Shown in pieces: positions 51,707 to 62,400 of a DNA stretch of 64,000 nt. The stretch lies in the NCBI GenBank assembly GCA_036245805.1, contig BTRK01000004.1:42868907-42932906 (forward strand), in the 5' to 3' direction. Below the pieces are notes generated by a model. That model saw nothing but the letters and a program-made list of their open reading frames with translations, had not been told where the DNA came from and did no database searches. The stretch's first letter is position 1. Each line of letters opens with the position of its first letter. Source of the stretch: Pristionchus mayeri. Taxonomy: Eukaryota; Nematoda; Chromadorea; Rhabditida; Neodiplogasteridae. Both the position numbers and the translations under genes were made by a program.

Positions 51707-52372
51707 ATCATCCATCAGATAATTCCAACTCGAAGGTATCATTCTTATAAGGGAAGATCCAACTTTAAGTTCTTGCAGTTTCCACTGTTATGCCTACCCA
51801 ACGAAATAGTAACTAAAGTTATTGAAAAAATGAGAATGGTAGACCGCAAGAATATTCGATCGATTCATGATCGATTAGACAAATGTGAGAATCAAGCAGG
51901 ATATCGTCACTTCAAGAAGATTAGCTTTAGCGCGGTATGTTAATGAAATACTACTATTTGCATGCACAGTTATTCTTATCTGAACAGACTAATGCTAAAC
52001 AGACGTTGTTGAATATTACAACTTATAGCTATTTTGCTTGATTATTCAACAGAAAGAGTTTGTAGAACATTTTCACCATGACCATCGATGGATGGACTGG
52101 AGAGGATCATTGTGACAAGATCGATATTACTGATCCGGAGAAAGAACTTCGGGCTTTCTTTAACCATGCAACTACGGACCTTCTTCACATTGGCGTAAGT
52201 ATTGTATTTATAACTTCTCTAGACTGATTTTATTGCAGATTTTTTATCAAGGAAATAACATGAACAGTGAACCTGCGATGAAACAGAAAGCTGCGTTCAA
52301 AACTCTACATTTTCGAAAATTATCATTCTACTGGTACACTGAACATTGCGATGCGTAAGCAATTTATCACGG

Positions 52373-54384
52373 CGGGATAGACTAAAAGGCGGCCCGAGGC
52401 CCGAACGTTGACTAAAAGGCGGCCGGCGGCAGGCGGCCCGAACGTTGACTAAAAGGCGGCCGGCGGCAGGCGGCCCGTGGCCTGTTTTAGTAAATGCATT
52501 TCCATCAACGTTTGGGCTTTATTTGTCATTAAATTAGTTTATAAATTTTGTGCACGGTTATGCAATGACTGTAGTAGTTGGTATGCAGCAGGGCTGTGAT
52601 TATTAATGACATTATCTGTGAGAACGGGACAGTCGGCATTGGGGGGTGGCATAAAGCTTTAAAGTGGTCCTATCGAGCTGAACATTGGGGTGGATAACTC
52701 TGAAGGGTAGTGTACTCTTCCACCAAACTGGGAGTACGATAGCCCAACTTTTTGACACACCAAAATCAAAGATTAAATATCAATATCTCTGACCGTTTCC
52801 TCTTCTCGTCTCCGATGTTGGTAGAAGCAAAGGGGGCACAGCGATCAAATCACTCAGGATATCTGCAAGGAACCCTTGATCACCCGTACCCTTCGACACA
52901 GCCAGGACTTCCGAATCTACACCACCAATAGCCGCATGATTTCATCCGAGGCTTCTACAGCCACTCTGGAATAGTTGCCCGAAGGTGGTGCTCGATGACC
53001 GAGGCGTGGTCCATACATCGACGGCGGAATCCGGCTTGCTCTACGGGTTGGGTCTCGTCCAATCTGTTCTCCATCCTCGTTACCAGCACCTCCTTAAAGA
53101 GCTTATAAGGGATTGAAAGCAGGGCAATCGGAAGTTGTTGAGATCGGTCTATCCCTTCTTGTTTATGAGGATCGAATTGGAGGCCTTCCACTGCTTGGGG
53201 TTCTCCTGTATGGAGAGGTAGTGGGAGAAGCGGGATGCGAGAAGGGAGTGGAGGACGGGTCTTCTGTTGCGAAGAATCGATCCGTTGATCTTGTCGGGCC
53301 CGCCTGCTCCGTTTCTCCTCATCCTCGTGATTGCGCTTCGGAGGGGAGGATGGGCGGGGTCGCATCGGGAGGAGGGGTCGGGCATCGAGGCACGAGTATC
53401 TCCGAACGAAAGAGATAGGAGTAGAACTCCTGCATTCTCTCCTCGATTCCTGCCCTACTCGTGATGGGGAGCATTGCATCCATCGGGGTCCTTCCTTTCA
53501 ACAGGCCCATCTTCTCTTTCTTCAGGGACTTCTTCTCCTCAGCTGCCTTCAGCAGTAGCCTCAGTCGATGCTCGTTGATGTCCGCCTTGTCGAAGGCCTG
53601 GCAGGTCTAGTGCGCCATCTGCTTCTCAAAAGCAGAACATGTCAGGTCGCTAGCATGTTCCCCGTTTCTGGATCCATAATCGACATCGTTCGGAGAGGCG
53701 GGGGGGGGGGGGAGAGGGATGCAGGGATTTGCGATCGTCTGGCACACCTCTTGAGGTCGGTCGAGAACTACTCGAAATCCTTCGTGGGATCGGGGTCCGA
53801 TGCCCATTCGTACTCCTCTATCACAGTCCTGTAGAGGGAAGAGTCGATGACTGGTAGAGGAGGACAACGGGAGTACTGCCAACTTTTCGATCCGGATCCG
53901 TGCGCGGAGGAGGGGATGGTCGGAGGGGAAGGAGAAGCCCTTTACGACACTGATCCGCATATAAACAACGAATTAGATAAAACTTTTGATGCTCTTTCGA
54001 ATGATGTATAGCACGCCTCGGGATATTGCTATTTAATCTTTGATTATGGTGTGTAAAAAAGTTGAGCTACCGTACTCCCATTTTTGTGGAAGAGTACCCT
54101 ACCCTTCAGAGTTATCCACCCCAATGTTCAGCTCGATACGACCACTAAAGCTTTGTGCCACCCCCTAATGCCGACTGTCCAAAATTTATAAACTAATTTA
54201 ATGACAAATAAAGCCCAAAAGTTGATGGAAATGCATTTACTAAAACAGGCCACGGGCCGCCTGCCGCCGGCCGCCTTTTAGTCAACATTCGGGCCGCATG
54301 CCGCCTGCCGCCTGCCGCCGCCGCCTTTTAGGCTGTTTTCTCGGGCCGCGGGCCGCGGGCCGCCGCCGCCTTTTAGTCTATCCC
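52373..54384. mobile_element. 2.0-kb TIR element with GC-rich ends and a captured retrotransposon fragment
   Basis: Ends CGGGATAGACTAAAAGGCGG and the complement CCGCCTTTTAGTCTATCCC are flanked by an exact 8-bp repeat TATCACGG (52365-52372, 54385-54392). The outer 100 bp are sub-repeats of GACTAAAAGGCGGCCGGCGG. The inner arm GCATTTCCATCAACGTTTGG (52495) pairs with 54220-54240, and another pair (CACCCCAATGTTCAGCTCGAT, 52690 / 54120) extends the arms to about 400 bp. The 8-bp duplication points to a hAT-group mobiliser. The centre carries an antisense reverse-transcriptase fragment. It sits in an F-box gene intron. Confidence 0.85.
52955..53960 (-). pseudogene. RTE-like retrotransposon fragment captured inside the TIR element
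   Basis: The minus strand, in several frames, reads FSFPSDHPLLRARIRIEKL (end of the endonuclease), MGLLKGRTPMDAMLP, YLFRSEILVPRCPTPPP, SAITRMRRNGAGGPDKING, IQENPKQWKASNSILINKKG, then LLSIPYKLFKEVLVTRMENR and QPVEQAGFRRRCMDHASVIE. These are the linker and first motifs of an RTE reverse transcriptase. The catalytic FADD/YADD box is absent. It is a different RTE lineage from the copy at 7.5-10.3 kb, judged by the linker. Confidence 0.82.
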
Positions 54385-55159
54385 TATCACGGGGGGGGGG
54401 GGGGGGTAAACTGATAATAATATTGTTTCAGCCTCTTAAGCGAGCTCTTACACAATGCTAAAAATGTGAACTGTGTGTACGTTTTCTGGGATCATCATCA
54501 CATAATTCCCAGCGTCATAACCGGTTTTCCTGTTGTGAACAAATACGACATCATCGTGAGTTAGTTTTCACGATTGTTTTAGTCATTTAGTTCCTTTAAA
54601 GTGCTCTACCAATCCAGAAAATAATTAAATTTCAGTGGAAAGTTCCATTCTTTAACGACCAAGTTTCCTTCACCTCGTCGCAAACTCAAATAATGCAGTT
54701 CTTAACGGCCTTAGAGTGATGACTGCGTTGGCATTGGCAAAGGCATTTGAGGTAACAAGAATATTAATAATTACATTGCCTTCTAATATTTCAGATGGTT
54801 TACAATTCTGACGAGGAAAAAGATATAGAATGCTACTTCCAAGAAAGTGAAATTGTTCATTTCGATAGTCTTATGAAAGATTCGCGATTCTCTGAACTTC
54901 GGATGTCGGGGTTCGTTAAACTGACGCACAAGGCATCGGGAGCAAAACTTGAATACTATCGGGATAACCACAATGCGAACTTGTACAAGGTAAGCATGAT
55001 TAACAAAATGGCTTCTTCATACGAGTTTGTTTAATGAACATAATGTAATTTTTTGAGCGAGGGGCTGATTGACTAAGAATAGGAGAGTACCACAAATGAG
55101 AAAATACACTGTAGCATTCAGTTTCTCATATTCGCGGCGACACAGTAATAACTACGCCA

Positions 55160-55440
55160 GCATTTGCGAAGGCATTTGAGGTATCCTGAAAATCCATCAT
55201 AACATTACCGTCTAAACTTTCAGATGGTGTTCCATTCTGAAAAGAAGAAATATGTGGAATGTTACGTCCAAGAAAGTGAACTTGTTCATTTCACAAGATG
55301 CAAGATTCGCGATTCTCTGAACCACGGACTTTTTCGGGTTCGTTACTTTGACCCACATGGCATTGAGGGCAACTGTTGAATACGTTCGGTATAACAATCA
55401 CATAAATATGAACTTACAAGGGTACAAGGTTAAGATGGTT
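55160..55440 (+). pseudogene. Diverged direct copy of the last F-box-gene exon
   Basis: Repeats the junction AAGGCATTTGAGGTA and the exon (KKKYVECYVQESELVHFT against EEKDIECYFQESEIVHFD in 54795-54990). The frame is lost after HFT. The protein blocks SRFSEPR and PHGI-x-x-NC follow in other frames. Confidence 0.78.
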
Positions 55441-55945
55441 AAAACAATGACTCCTGCACAAGATTTGTATTTCTAATGCACACATTAGAAGTTCCGCTAA
55501 GTTGTTTTGTTATTTTTTTCCGCTACTTTGTTATTTTGTTAATTCGATTTGTAGTGTACGTAAGACGATATTTATTCGTGTCGATAAAGTAGGCGATACA
55601 ACACGTGTGTGGTATTCAATAATTTCTCATTTATGTTGAATACAACCATTCACGTAATCGAATAAGAGGCAGTACTATGGTCGCACAATTACCTATTCAG
55701 AGAAACCTCGCACAATTCAGGAAAGAAACGGCTGAATTTCAGACTAGAATCCGAGAGTGGGATATGTTTCAGAAATTTATCAAGTTTTCGAGCATACTCT
55801 TGGGTGGAGGCGGGGATTGTGGATGCGGGGGTAAGAGTTTTACCGAATTTTCTTATCCCCAACGCTCTCTGCTACCAAGCATTTAATCGCAGTTTGAATG
55901 ATGGTACTCATAGTACTCACGGGCACACGGACTGCAATCGAAATA
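55441..55945. other. No recognisable gene
   Basis: The open frame 55677-55886 shows no domain. The block ACTCACGGGCACACGGACT at about 55915-55935 recurs at 57457-57476. Confidence 0.4.
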
Positions 55946-57204
55946 TCAGGTTGGAACAAAAGTTTTGCACGATTTTCAAATTTTTGTTTCCGGCATACTC
56001 TGTCCTTTATTTTCAAAATTATTTAATATCGTTTCATGTATTCGTTGAGGGCTTGGATACTCTTTCTATCACACATTAGTATTACCCATACCATTTGATA
56101 TTGTGGCGACATTTGAAAGTCAAAGTTACAACATTTGAGAACTGAACTACGTAATTTTGGGGCTTGCTCTCTATGGATATCGATGATAATGCAAATATCA
56201 AGGTATATTTGGAGTGTGATGAACAGGCATCATAAAATAGTATGAAAATGGGGATCACCACAAATGGCATTCCTAAAACTGTCAGTTTTGATCTCGGGTC
56301 AAAAGGGGCTTGGTCTGAATTAGTTGCCTTCACTGCATACCCGTAGATGAAAGTCTATCGATCTCAAATACATTAAAATTTTAGTGCCTTCCATGGTAAG
56401 CTCACAATTATTTTCGTGTGGACATACAATGCTTCTATTAGAAAATGCAATTTTGCATACTCAGATACTGATATTAGAGTGTCGAAATTGATGTTTCCAT
56501 GAATGACATGTTTCCAGCATAAAAGGAAGCTTAGATTTTATATGGTTAACTAAACAAGCAACTCTTACTGTATCACTTATTGGCTTGGCCGAGTCAGGGG
56601 ATATCTTCCTTTTGAGCAGATCGACTCGAACAATGTACACCGAATTTCAATATTTTGACTGTGATGACCATGGTTCAAAATTTCAGAAAATGTTAATTTT
56701 CTAGGAGTGGAAAAGGGTATGCTCCAGCATTTCTTTATGTTATAAAGCCCCAAGGTTGTTTATGTAAAAGCACTTAAGATCAAACCAGCATAATTGATTG
56801 TCGAGGCAATAACATCGATCTTGTGAGTAACGTTATTTCTCGAATGTTGGAATTTAATGGTCTGTAAACCTTGCTAAATTAAAGCAACCACTAGATCCTA
56901 CATAGCTTTAGAGAGAACTGCCAACGGGCTTTTCACTCCACCATGTGAGATTATAAAATGATTTTTCTGTCCGAATAGTAGCGTGGTAAACAAATGTCCA
57001 TGTCGCTCAAAAATTTCACATTTAACGAAACCTGATTTTTTTCGCAAACCCTCAGAGTAGGATTCGATTCGAAGTAGCGGATATATTTTACAAATAGTCC
57101 CTAAATATATGCTATCCGGTTAGATCGTCCCGATTAAAGTGAAGCCTTTTAAGCAATTTCAAACTTCATGGCCGAAATCGTGCAAAACTTTTGTTCCAAC
57201 CTAA
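55946..57204. mobile_element. Mariner-type element without readable transposase
   Basis: 1259 bp with ends TCAGGTTGGAACAAAAGTTT and the complement of TTAGGTTGGAACAAAAGTTT, each followed by TGCACGATTT, and TA on both sides (55944-55945, 57205-57206). The size and termini match mariner. No transposase frame survives. It is closely related in its ends to 18885-20149. Confidence 0.85.
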
Positions 57205-57206
57205 TA

Positions 57207-57425
57207 TACCGAACGTATTCAAGAGTTGCGCCAGATGCCGTGTGGCTCAGTGTAACGAACCCGAGAAAAGTCCGTGGCTCCGAGAATCGCGAATCTTTCA
57301 TATGTCTTGTGAAATGAACAAGTTCTTGTGAACTGAACAAGTTCACTTTCTCGGACGTAGCATTCCACATATTTATTCTTCAGAATAGAACACCATCTCA
57401 ATTTTAGACGGTAATGCAATTATGG
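57207..57425 (-). pseudogene. Inverted copy of the last F-box-gene exon
   Basis: On the minus strand it reads NKYVECYVRESELVQFTR, then KDSRFSEPRTF and GFVTLSHTASGATLEY in another frame. This is a relative of 55210-55400 in opposite orientation. A short local duplication (GAACAAGTTC twice, about 57318-57345) causes part of the frame loss. Confidence 0.78.
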
Positions 57426-57599
57426 ATTTTCAGAATACAAAAACAGGGGGGGGGGACTCACGGGCACACGGACTTCAATCGAACATCTCCATAGTAGCCA
57501 GCCTTGCATCTCTCGCAGTGAGTACCCCCCGAGTCATGGGTGAATTCTGCTTGACAAGGGCCGCCACTAGCGCTATAGACACCTTTGCCTCTGCCTTAA

Positions 57600-57676
57600 G
57601 CTGCTGCCTTAGCAAGTATATATTATATAACCTTTAAGTATATATTATATAACGTATATATTATATAACCTTTAAG
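57600..57676. repeat. Tandem AT-rich repeat
   Basis: About three units of TATATATTATATAACCTTTAAG, the middle unit shortened. It lies at the 3' end of the next minus-strand gene. Confidence 0.8.
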
Positions 57677-59917
57677 TAGTACGCAAAAAACCCAATTAAT
57701 ACTTGAAACTGGACTAACTCGATGAATCTAGCCGCAGCTATCGCGAGGTGTTTGTTATCGTGAAAGATCGACGCAGGGAGTCTATCAATCAAAAGGTGGT
57801 CTGCAAACCAGTGTTTCATTTTCCTCTTTTTGCCATGTTAACTTACAGTAGGGGTTACGCAGTTCGAGGTACCATTCCCGTGGTTCGATCTCCTCCCTTT
57901 CAGCTCTTGCCTGTTCTTTCTGAACCAGAGTCTGGAACTCCTCCTCGCCGTATTCGCCCTCTAGCTTCATGCGAACCACAGCCGATTCTGGAAAAAGATA
58001 TAACATCATCGACTCGGTAGGGCAAGCATCGGCCTTACAGGAACAATCACAAATCAATACAATAATTGATTACTGTGTTTGATAATACTCCAGTCGTCAA
58101 CAGTACCCTGCAAGGCATATGACCACTAACAATTGCAGAGTATATTTATAAACTAAAAGTCATTCCTCTGATAGGGAAGATATCGGGTTGCATGATCTAT
58201 GGAAATACTATCTTTCAGAATTTTATAAATACATCGGAATTCGTTTGACTCACCTTCTGCTTGGTGTTGTCGATAGGCATGTCACCCACTTGATGTGCAG
58301 CCTCTTCTTCTTCTTCACTCATATCCTTATTCGCACGACGGCCTGGTCCCTGCGAATTCAGATTCATCATTTAAAAATTTAAAGTCATTCCTCTGATAGG
58401 GAAGATATCCGAGTATCACAGCCTATGTACAGGCGCGAGCATAAGTCATGGGACACTTTTGGAATGGGTTTGAACTTTTTAGCCAGGAAAAGTTTATTTC
58501 TCCTACCAGGACGTTATGCACCAAATTGATCAGAGATTTTTCTTTTTGATATTGGGGTATGACGCAATCGCACAGTCGTTGCGTAGTGATGACGCAATCA
58601 AAATGTACTTTTTCAAAACAACATTACTCTTACATGGATTTTTTCCGGCTCGCCAAACTTTTTGATGTTGGAGTCATGCCGGAGGGAGGCCTTCCCAGAA
58701 AAAAAAATTGAGGTTGCTGCGCGACCGCACATTTGCTGCAGCCTTGCTGCAAAATCGAGGTCAGATCTCGGCTCCCAGTCAAGCTGGAGAGTGGTTCAAG
58801 GTATCAAATTGATCGCCATAATGAGACCAGATGATCCTGAGAATATGAAAACAAGATATCAAAATTTGCCCTCAGGGCACGAAAAAATCACTTTTTGAAT
58901 GTCCATTATTTGGACATTCATATCTACATGGGATAAAAATCTGGTTTTTGCGTAGGAATGTTCAAAATGTATTAAATAACGAATTCTCCACTTTTTAGAG
59001 CGATTGGATATCTTTCCTGCCCGCGGCGTACGTTTATCCGAGGCATACTGCGGTCCGGAAACACACTGTTTACCACTATGAGCGAGAGAGTGCAGACGAC
59101 GAGAGAGCGTAAACAAGGTGTTTCCCGACCCTAGTATACATCCGAAAAACGCTCGCTGTGATCAGGGAAGAAATCGCTCTAAAAAGTGGGGAATTCGTTT
59201 TTCAATACATTTTCCTACGCAAACACCAGGTTTTTACCTACATTTCCCGTGTAGTTATGAATGCCCAAAAATGGTCATCGAAAAAAGTGATTTTTTCGTG
59301 CGCTGAGGGCAATTGTCGATATATCGTTTTCATATTCCGGATCATCAGGACTCATGATGGCGATCATTTTGATGTCTTGATCCAGTCTCTACCTTGACTA
59401 GGAGCCGAGATCTGAATTTTCGACCTCGATTTTGCAGCAAGGCTGCAGCAAATATGCGGTCGCACAGTAACCTCAAATTTTTTTCTGGGAAGGCCTCCGG
59501 CATGACTCCAACTTCAGAAAGTTTGGCGAGCCGGAAAAAATCCATGTAAGAATAATGCCGTTTTGAAAAAGTACATTTTGATTGCGTCATCACTACGCAA
59601 CGACTGTGCGATTGCGTCATACCCCAATATCGAAAAGAAAAATCTCTGATCAATTTGATTTGATGCATAACTTCCTAGTAGGAGAATTGAATTTTTCCTG
59701 GTTAAAAAGTTTAAACCCATTCCAAAAGTGTCCCATGACTTATGCTCGCGACTGTAGGTACTATTTGAGAATTGTACAGAGTACAAATACATGGGAATTA
59801 CCTTCGGTTTGTTACCGACAGAAGTAGCATCGGTTGTTTTTGGAGCAGCTGCAGCCACTCTTTTGCCCTGTGGCTTAGTCGGAGTGCTACCTGTCTTTCC
59901 TTTTCGAGGACGGTATT
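57654..59917 (-). CDS. Unrecognised multi-exon gene with basic and acidic tracts (partial)
   Basis: Minus-strand exons joined in frame: 59917-59802 (YRPRKGKTGSTPTKPQGKR, then Ala-rich), 58349-58254 (GPGRRANKDMSEEEEEAAHQ), 58033-57847 (PTESMMLYLFPESAVVRMKL, then a long Glu/Arg-rich helix EFQTLVQKEQARAEREEIE and REWYLELRNPY) and, after a 46-base intron, 57800 downwards (LIDRLPASIFHDNKHLAIAA). The charge pattern suggests a nuclear protein, but I do not recognise the family. The 5' end and the stop are uncertain: the last frame can run to a TAA near 57654 or be spliced at 57705. A 1.3-kb foldback element lies in the intron between the first two exons. Confidence 0.55.
58430..59754. mobile_element. 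Long foldback element with Tc1-type ends
   Basis: 1325 bp with ends CAGGCGCGAGCATAAGTCAT and the complement CAGTCGCGAGCATAAGTCAT, with TA on both sides (58428-58429, 59755-59756). The arms of about 600 bp match with scattered differences and small indels around a centre at 59050-59120 that itself contains ACGAGAGAGCGTAAACAAGG. The frames inside (58662-58898, 59345-59668, 59514-59858) are arm translations. Confidence 0.88.
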
Positions 59918-60262
59918 CTGCTTAGTTTTCCCTGATACGAAGATAAATACGTAATTTTAAAAGCTAAATTAAATCAATCACAGCCTGCTGGAGTCGTCAC
60001 GCAACATCGAATATCTATATCAACAACAACAACTGGATATCTCACGTCTGATGGGCAATGCCACAAGGAATCTTCACGGCTACGTAATAATTATCGTAAG
60101 TTAGCGTCCAATAAAAAGGACAAGAAACAATACAAAATAATAACTACTATATAATAACAAAGTTGATGCTTAGCAGGTCTAGAAAGATAATCGAAGCCGG
60201 TTTTCAATACCGTAATTTATCAAATTCCGCTCACTTTGCTGAAATAGTAACCCCAACAACAA

Positions 60263-60447
60263 TCAATTATCCATCATTCCAATATCATTTTTCTCAGCAT
60301 CCCTTCCTAGAATTCTAATCGCCGCCTCGAAGGACCCTTTGTCCTCCCTTTTCCACGTTTCACGCAGTTCTCTGTCTCCCATGAGACGTTTCTTCATGAT
60401 GTCCAGACATCTCCTATCAACCCTCTTCGTGACAGGTCTACTCCCTC
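60263..60447 (-). CDS. Terminal coding exon of an unrecognised gene
   Basis: A minus-strand open segment from a clean acceptor (CTGCAG) to a TGA, encoding GSRPVTKRVDRRCLDIMKK, then GDRELRETWKREDKGSFEA and AIRILGRDAE. Codon pattern and composition look coding and the acceptor fits. Upstream exons were not found. It is on the same strand as 57654-59917 but ends in a stop before that gene's first known exon, so it is a separate gene or its relic. Confidence 0.45.
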
Positions 60448-60718
60448 CTGCAGGTGGTGGTTTTTACAGACACTTACTCACGCTACAAATAGCATATATC
60501 ACGCAAAAAAACCTCAAAAAGTGGGAGTTTTGATAGCCTGTAGTAAATAGTAAAATTTGAAGCGAGAGCCTCGCTTTTGGGCTCAAATTGTTGATACTGT
60601 GCCCAAATGCTCCCAAAAATGACCTCAACTTCTGTCGTCAACGTTGAAAATTTTGCCATCGAAGGACGAATTTCGGCCTACCGTAACCCGGAGTGTCTAG
60701 AACGCTCATACGGAGGCC

Positions 60719-61003
60719 CTAATATAAGTAGGTGCCCGCCCCACCATACTCGTTCATTCCAAATGAACATATACTAAATTGGAACAATACAGATAAGATT
60801 AGCATAGGATGACACACAAATTCGTGAAGCGTTCCAAATTTTTGCACTTTTTCACCATCTACCAGCTCATACCAGGCATTATCATATACGCATAGCATAC
60901 AGACGTATAAAGAAGCTAGTGCCAAGATGATTCGCCGAACAACCGGACCCAGCAGACAAGAACTATCCATCATACGCACATAGAGAGTGATCAATACGAT
61001 CAA
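60719..61003 (-). other. Possible membrane-protein exon
   Basis: A 94-residue open frame with two hydrophobic stretches (RIILALASLYVCMLCVY and LILSVLFQFSICSF) separated by a polar loop. No family is recognised and splice sites were not verified. Confidence 0.2.
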
Positions 61004-61394
61004 AGATCAACATATACATGATACAACAACAACAACATAATAACAATGACTGAAATATTGGGACTTATCACTATCCATGCTACACCACCCATACACAGTG
61101 ATCTGAGAGATCAAAGACCAACTTGACTGGAGGGGGTCATGGTAAGATCTTCATTATTAAAAAATAGATCCCTGGGAAACAAATAATACCAGGTAGTTTT
61201 TATTATGATTTCATATTCCCGAGTAGGAACATGATCCTAATCTGGTCAATGCTTTACTCAAAACCATTCAGGTCGAGACTCGAGCAGAATATCAATGTCT
61301 CGTCTACGGGTATGTATTTTAAGAACGTAAATATGATGATTATATTCATATTTATATTTATATTCGGTGTATTATATTTATATTTTTTCTTTCC

Positions 61395-62330
61395 TACCTC
61401 AAGAGTGGACATTCCCCTGGTTCTGACAAGGTCCTTCCTGATATGCTCAGCCTATCACGTGAATTCCTTGCACAGCCATTGGCCGATCTTCTGAACCACC
61501 TTGTGGCAGGTGATACTGTCCCCGAAGGCCTCGTCGAAGCTGTCGTCTCCTTACTGCACAAGAAAGGAGACACTACCAACATCAGCAACTACAAGCCCAT
61601 TTCCCTCCTGACAGTCACCCTGAAGAGTATCACTCGGGTGATCATGAAAAGAATCGAAGTGTCACTCGATGAGTCAGAGTCCCTCACCCAATCTGGATTC
61701 CGCAAGGGGCACTCGACTCTCGACAACTTACACGCCATTAAGCAGCTCGCAGAAAGGACGCATGAATATAGTATCCCCCTGTATCTTGGTTTCGTCGATT
61801 TCACCAAAGCCTTCGATACAGTTGAGTGGAATGCCGTCTGGCAGGCTCTCTGGAAGGCAGAAGTGCACCCTACTCTCGTTCACCTTCTTCGGCGCCTCTA
61901 TGAGTTGTCTTCGACCCTCATCAGAGTGAACGAAGATGTAGTCCCCGTGTAAGTGAAGAGAGGAGTACGGCAGGGTGACACTCTGCCCCCACGTCTCTTC
62001 AACTCTGTCCTCCGCCTCGCAATGGACGACATCGACTGGGAGGACTGCGGACTTCGGATAGATGGAAGACCTCTCTGTCATCTGGAGTACGCCGATGACG
62101 TCGCTCTCATTGCCAAGAACCTCCCGAAATGGAGAAGATGCTAAGGAAGCTGGTAGAGGCGTGCTCTCGAGTCGGACTGGAAGTCAACGCTTCCAAGACA
62201 GTCCTCCTCACATCCTGCACCACCACTCGAACACCCATCGTAATCAACAATCAAGTGTTCTGCTTCGCTGATTCAGCCACCTATCTTGGCGGGAAGATCT
62301 CTCTCCCCCTTGATCCCTCTGCCGAACTGA
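61395..62330 (+). pseudogene. RTE reverse transcriptase fragment
   Basis: Starts abruptly in SGHSPGSDKVLPDMLSLSR and runs through LHKKGDTTNISNYKPISLL, SLTQSGFRKGHSTLDNLH, FVDFTKAFDTVEWNAVWQAL, a TAA at 61950, RRGVRQGDTLPPRLFNSVL-type KRGVRQGDTLPPRLFN, the catalytic EYADDVALIAKN, then after a frameshift at about 62130 VGLEVNASKTVLLTS and FADSATYLGGKIS. The endonuclease and the C-terminal module are missing, so both ends are truncated. It lies between the BTB exons and whatever follows them on the minus strand. Confidence 0.9.
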
Positions 62331-62392
62331 ATACAAAATACAAAAATACCGAATACAAAATACAAAAATAACGAATACAAAATACAAAAATA
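62328..62392. repeat. Tandem repeat of about 22 bp, three units
   Basis: GAATACAAAATACAAAAATA plus CC or AC, three times, at the junction between the reverse transcriptase fragment and the BTB gene. It could be the RTE-type 3' tail repeat. Confidence 0.85.
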
Positions 62393-62400
62393 GCACTCAC

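Larger units (their letters stand above)
51779..54990 (+). pseudogene. F-box protein gene, interrupted and probably frameshifted
   Basis: F-box proteins recruit substrates to SCF ubiquitin ligases. Exon 51779-51934 begins with the F-box (FPLLCLPNEIVTKVIEKMR) and keeps frame into 52066-52194 (MTIDGWTGEDHCDKIDI), 52239-52354 (FKTLHFRKLSFYWYTEHCD), 54432-54555 (NVNCVYVFWDHHHIIPSVI) and 54636-54750 (WKVPFFNDQ). In the last of these the frame read through from the previous exon stops at 54717. A second frame (VANSNNAVLNGLRV then MTALALAKAFE) joins the following exon 54795-54990 (CYFQESEIVHFDSLMKDSR), so one base is gained or lost. The first methionine exon upstream of 51779 is not identified. The intron 52355-54431 holds a 2.0-kb transposon. 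A nematode-specific fast-evolving F-box subfamily is likely; the C-terminal domain is not recognised. Confidence 0.65.

Noticed and set aside
53113..53418. Plus-strand frames within the captured RTE fragment
   Set aside because: They are antisense shadows of the reverse-transcriptase fragment, which reads on the minus strand.
59514..59858. 114-residue minus-strand frame as one protein
   Set aside because: It runs from a real exon (59917-59802) through its donor into the arm of the foldback element, so only the first part is coding.
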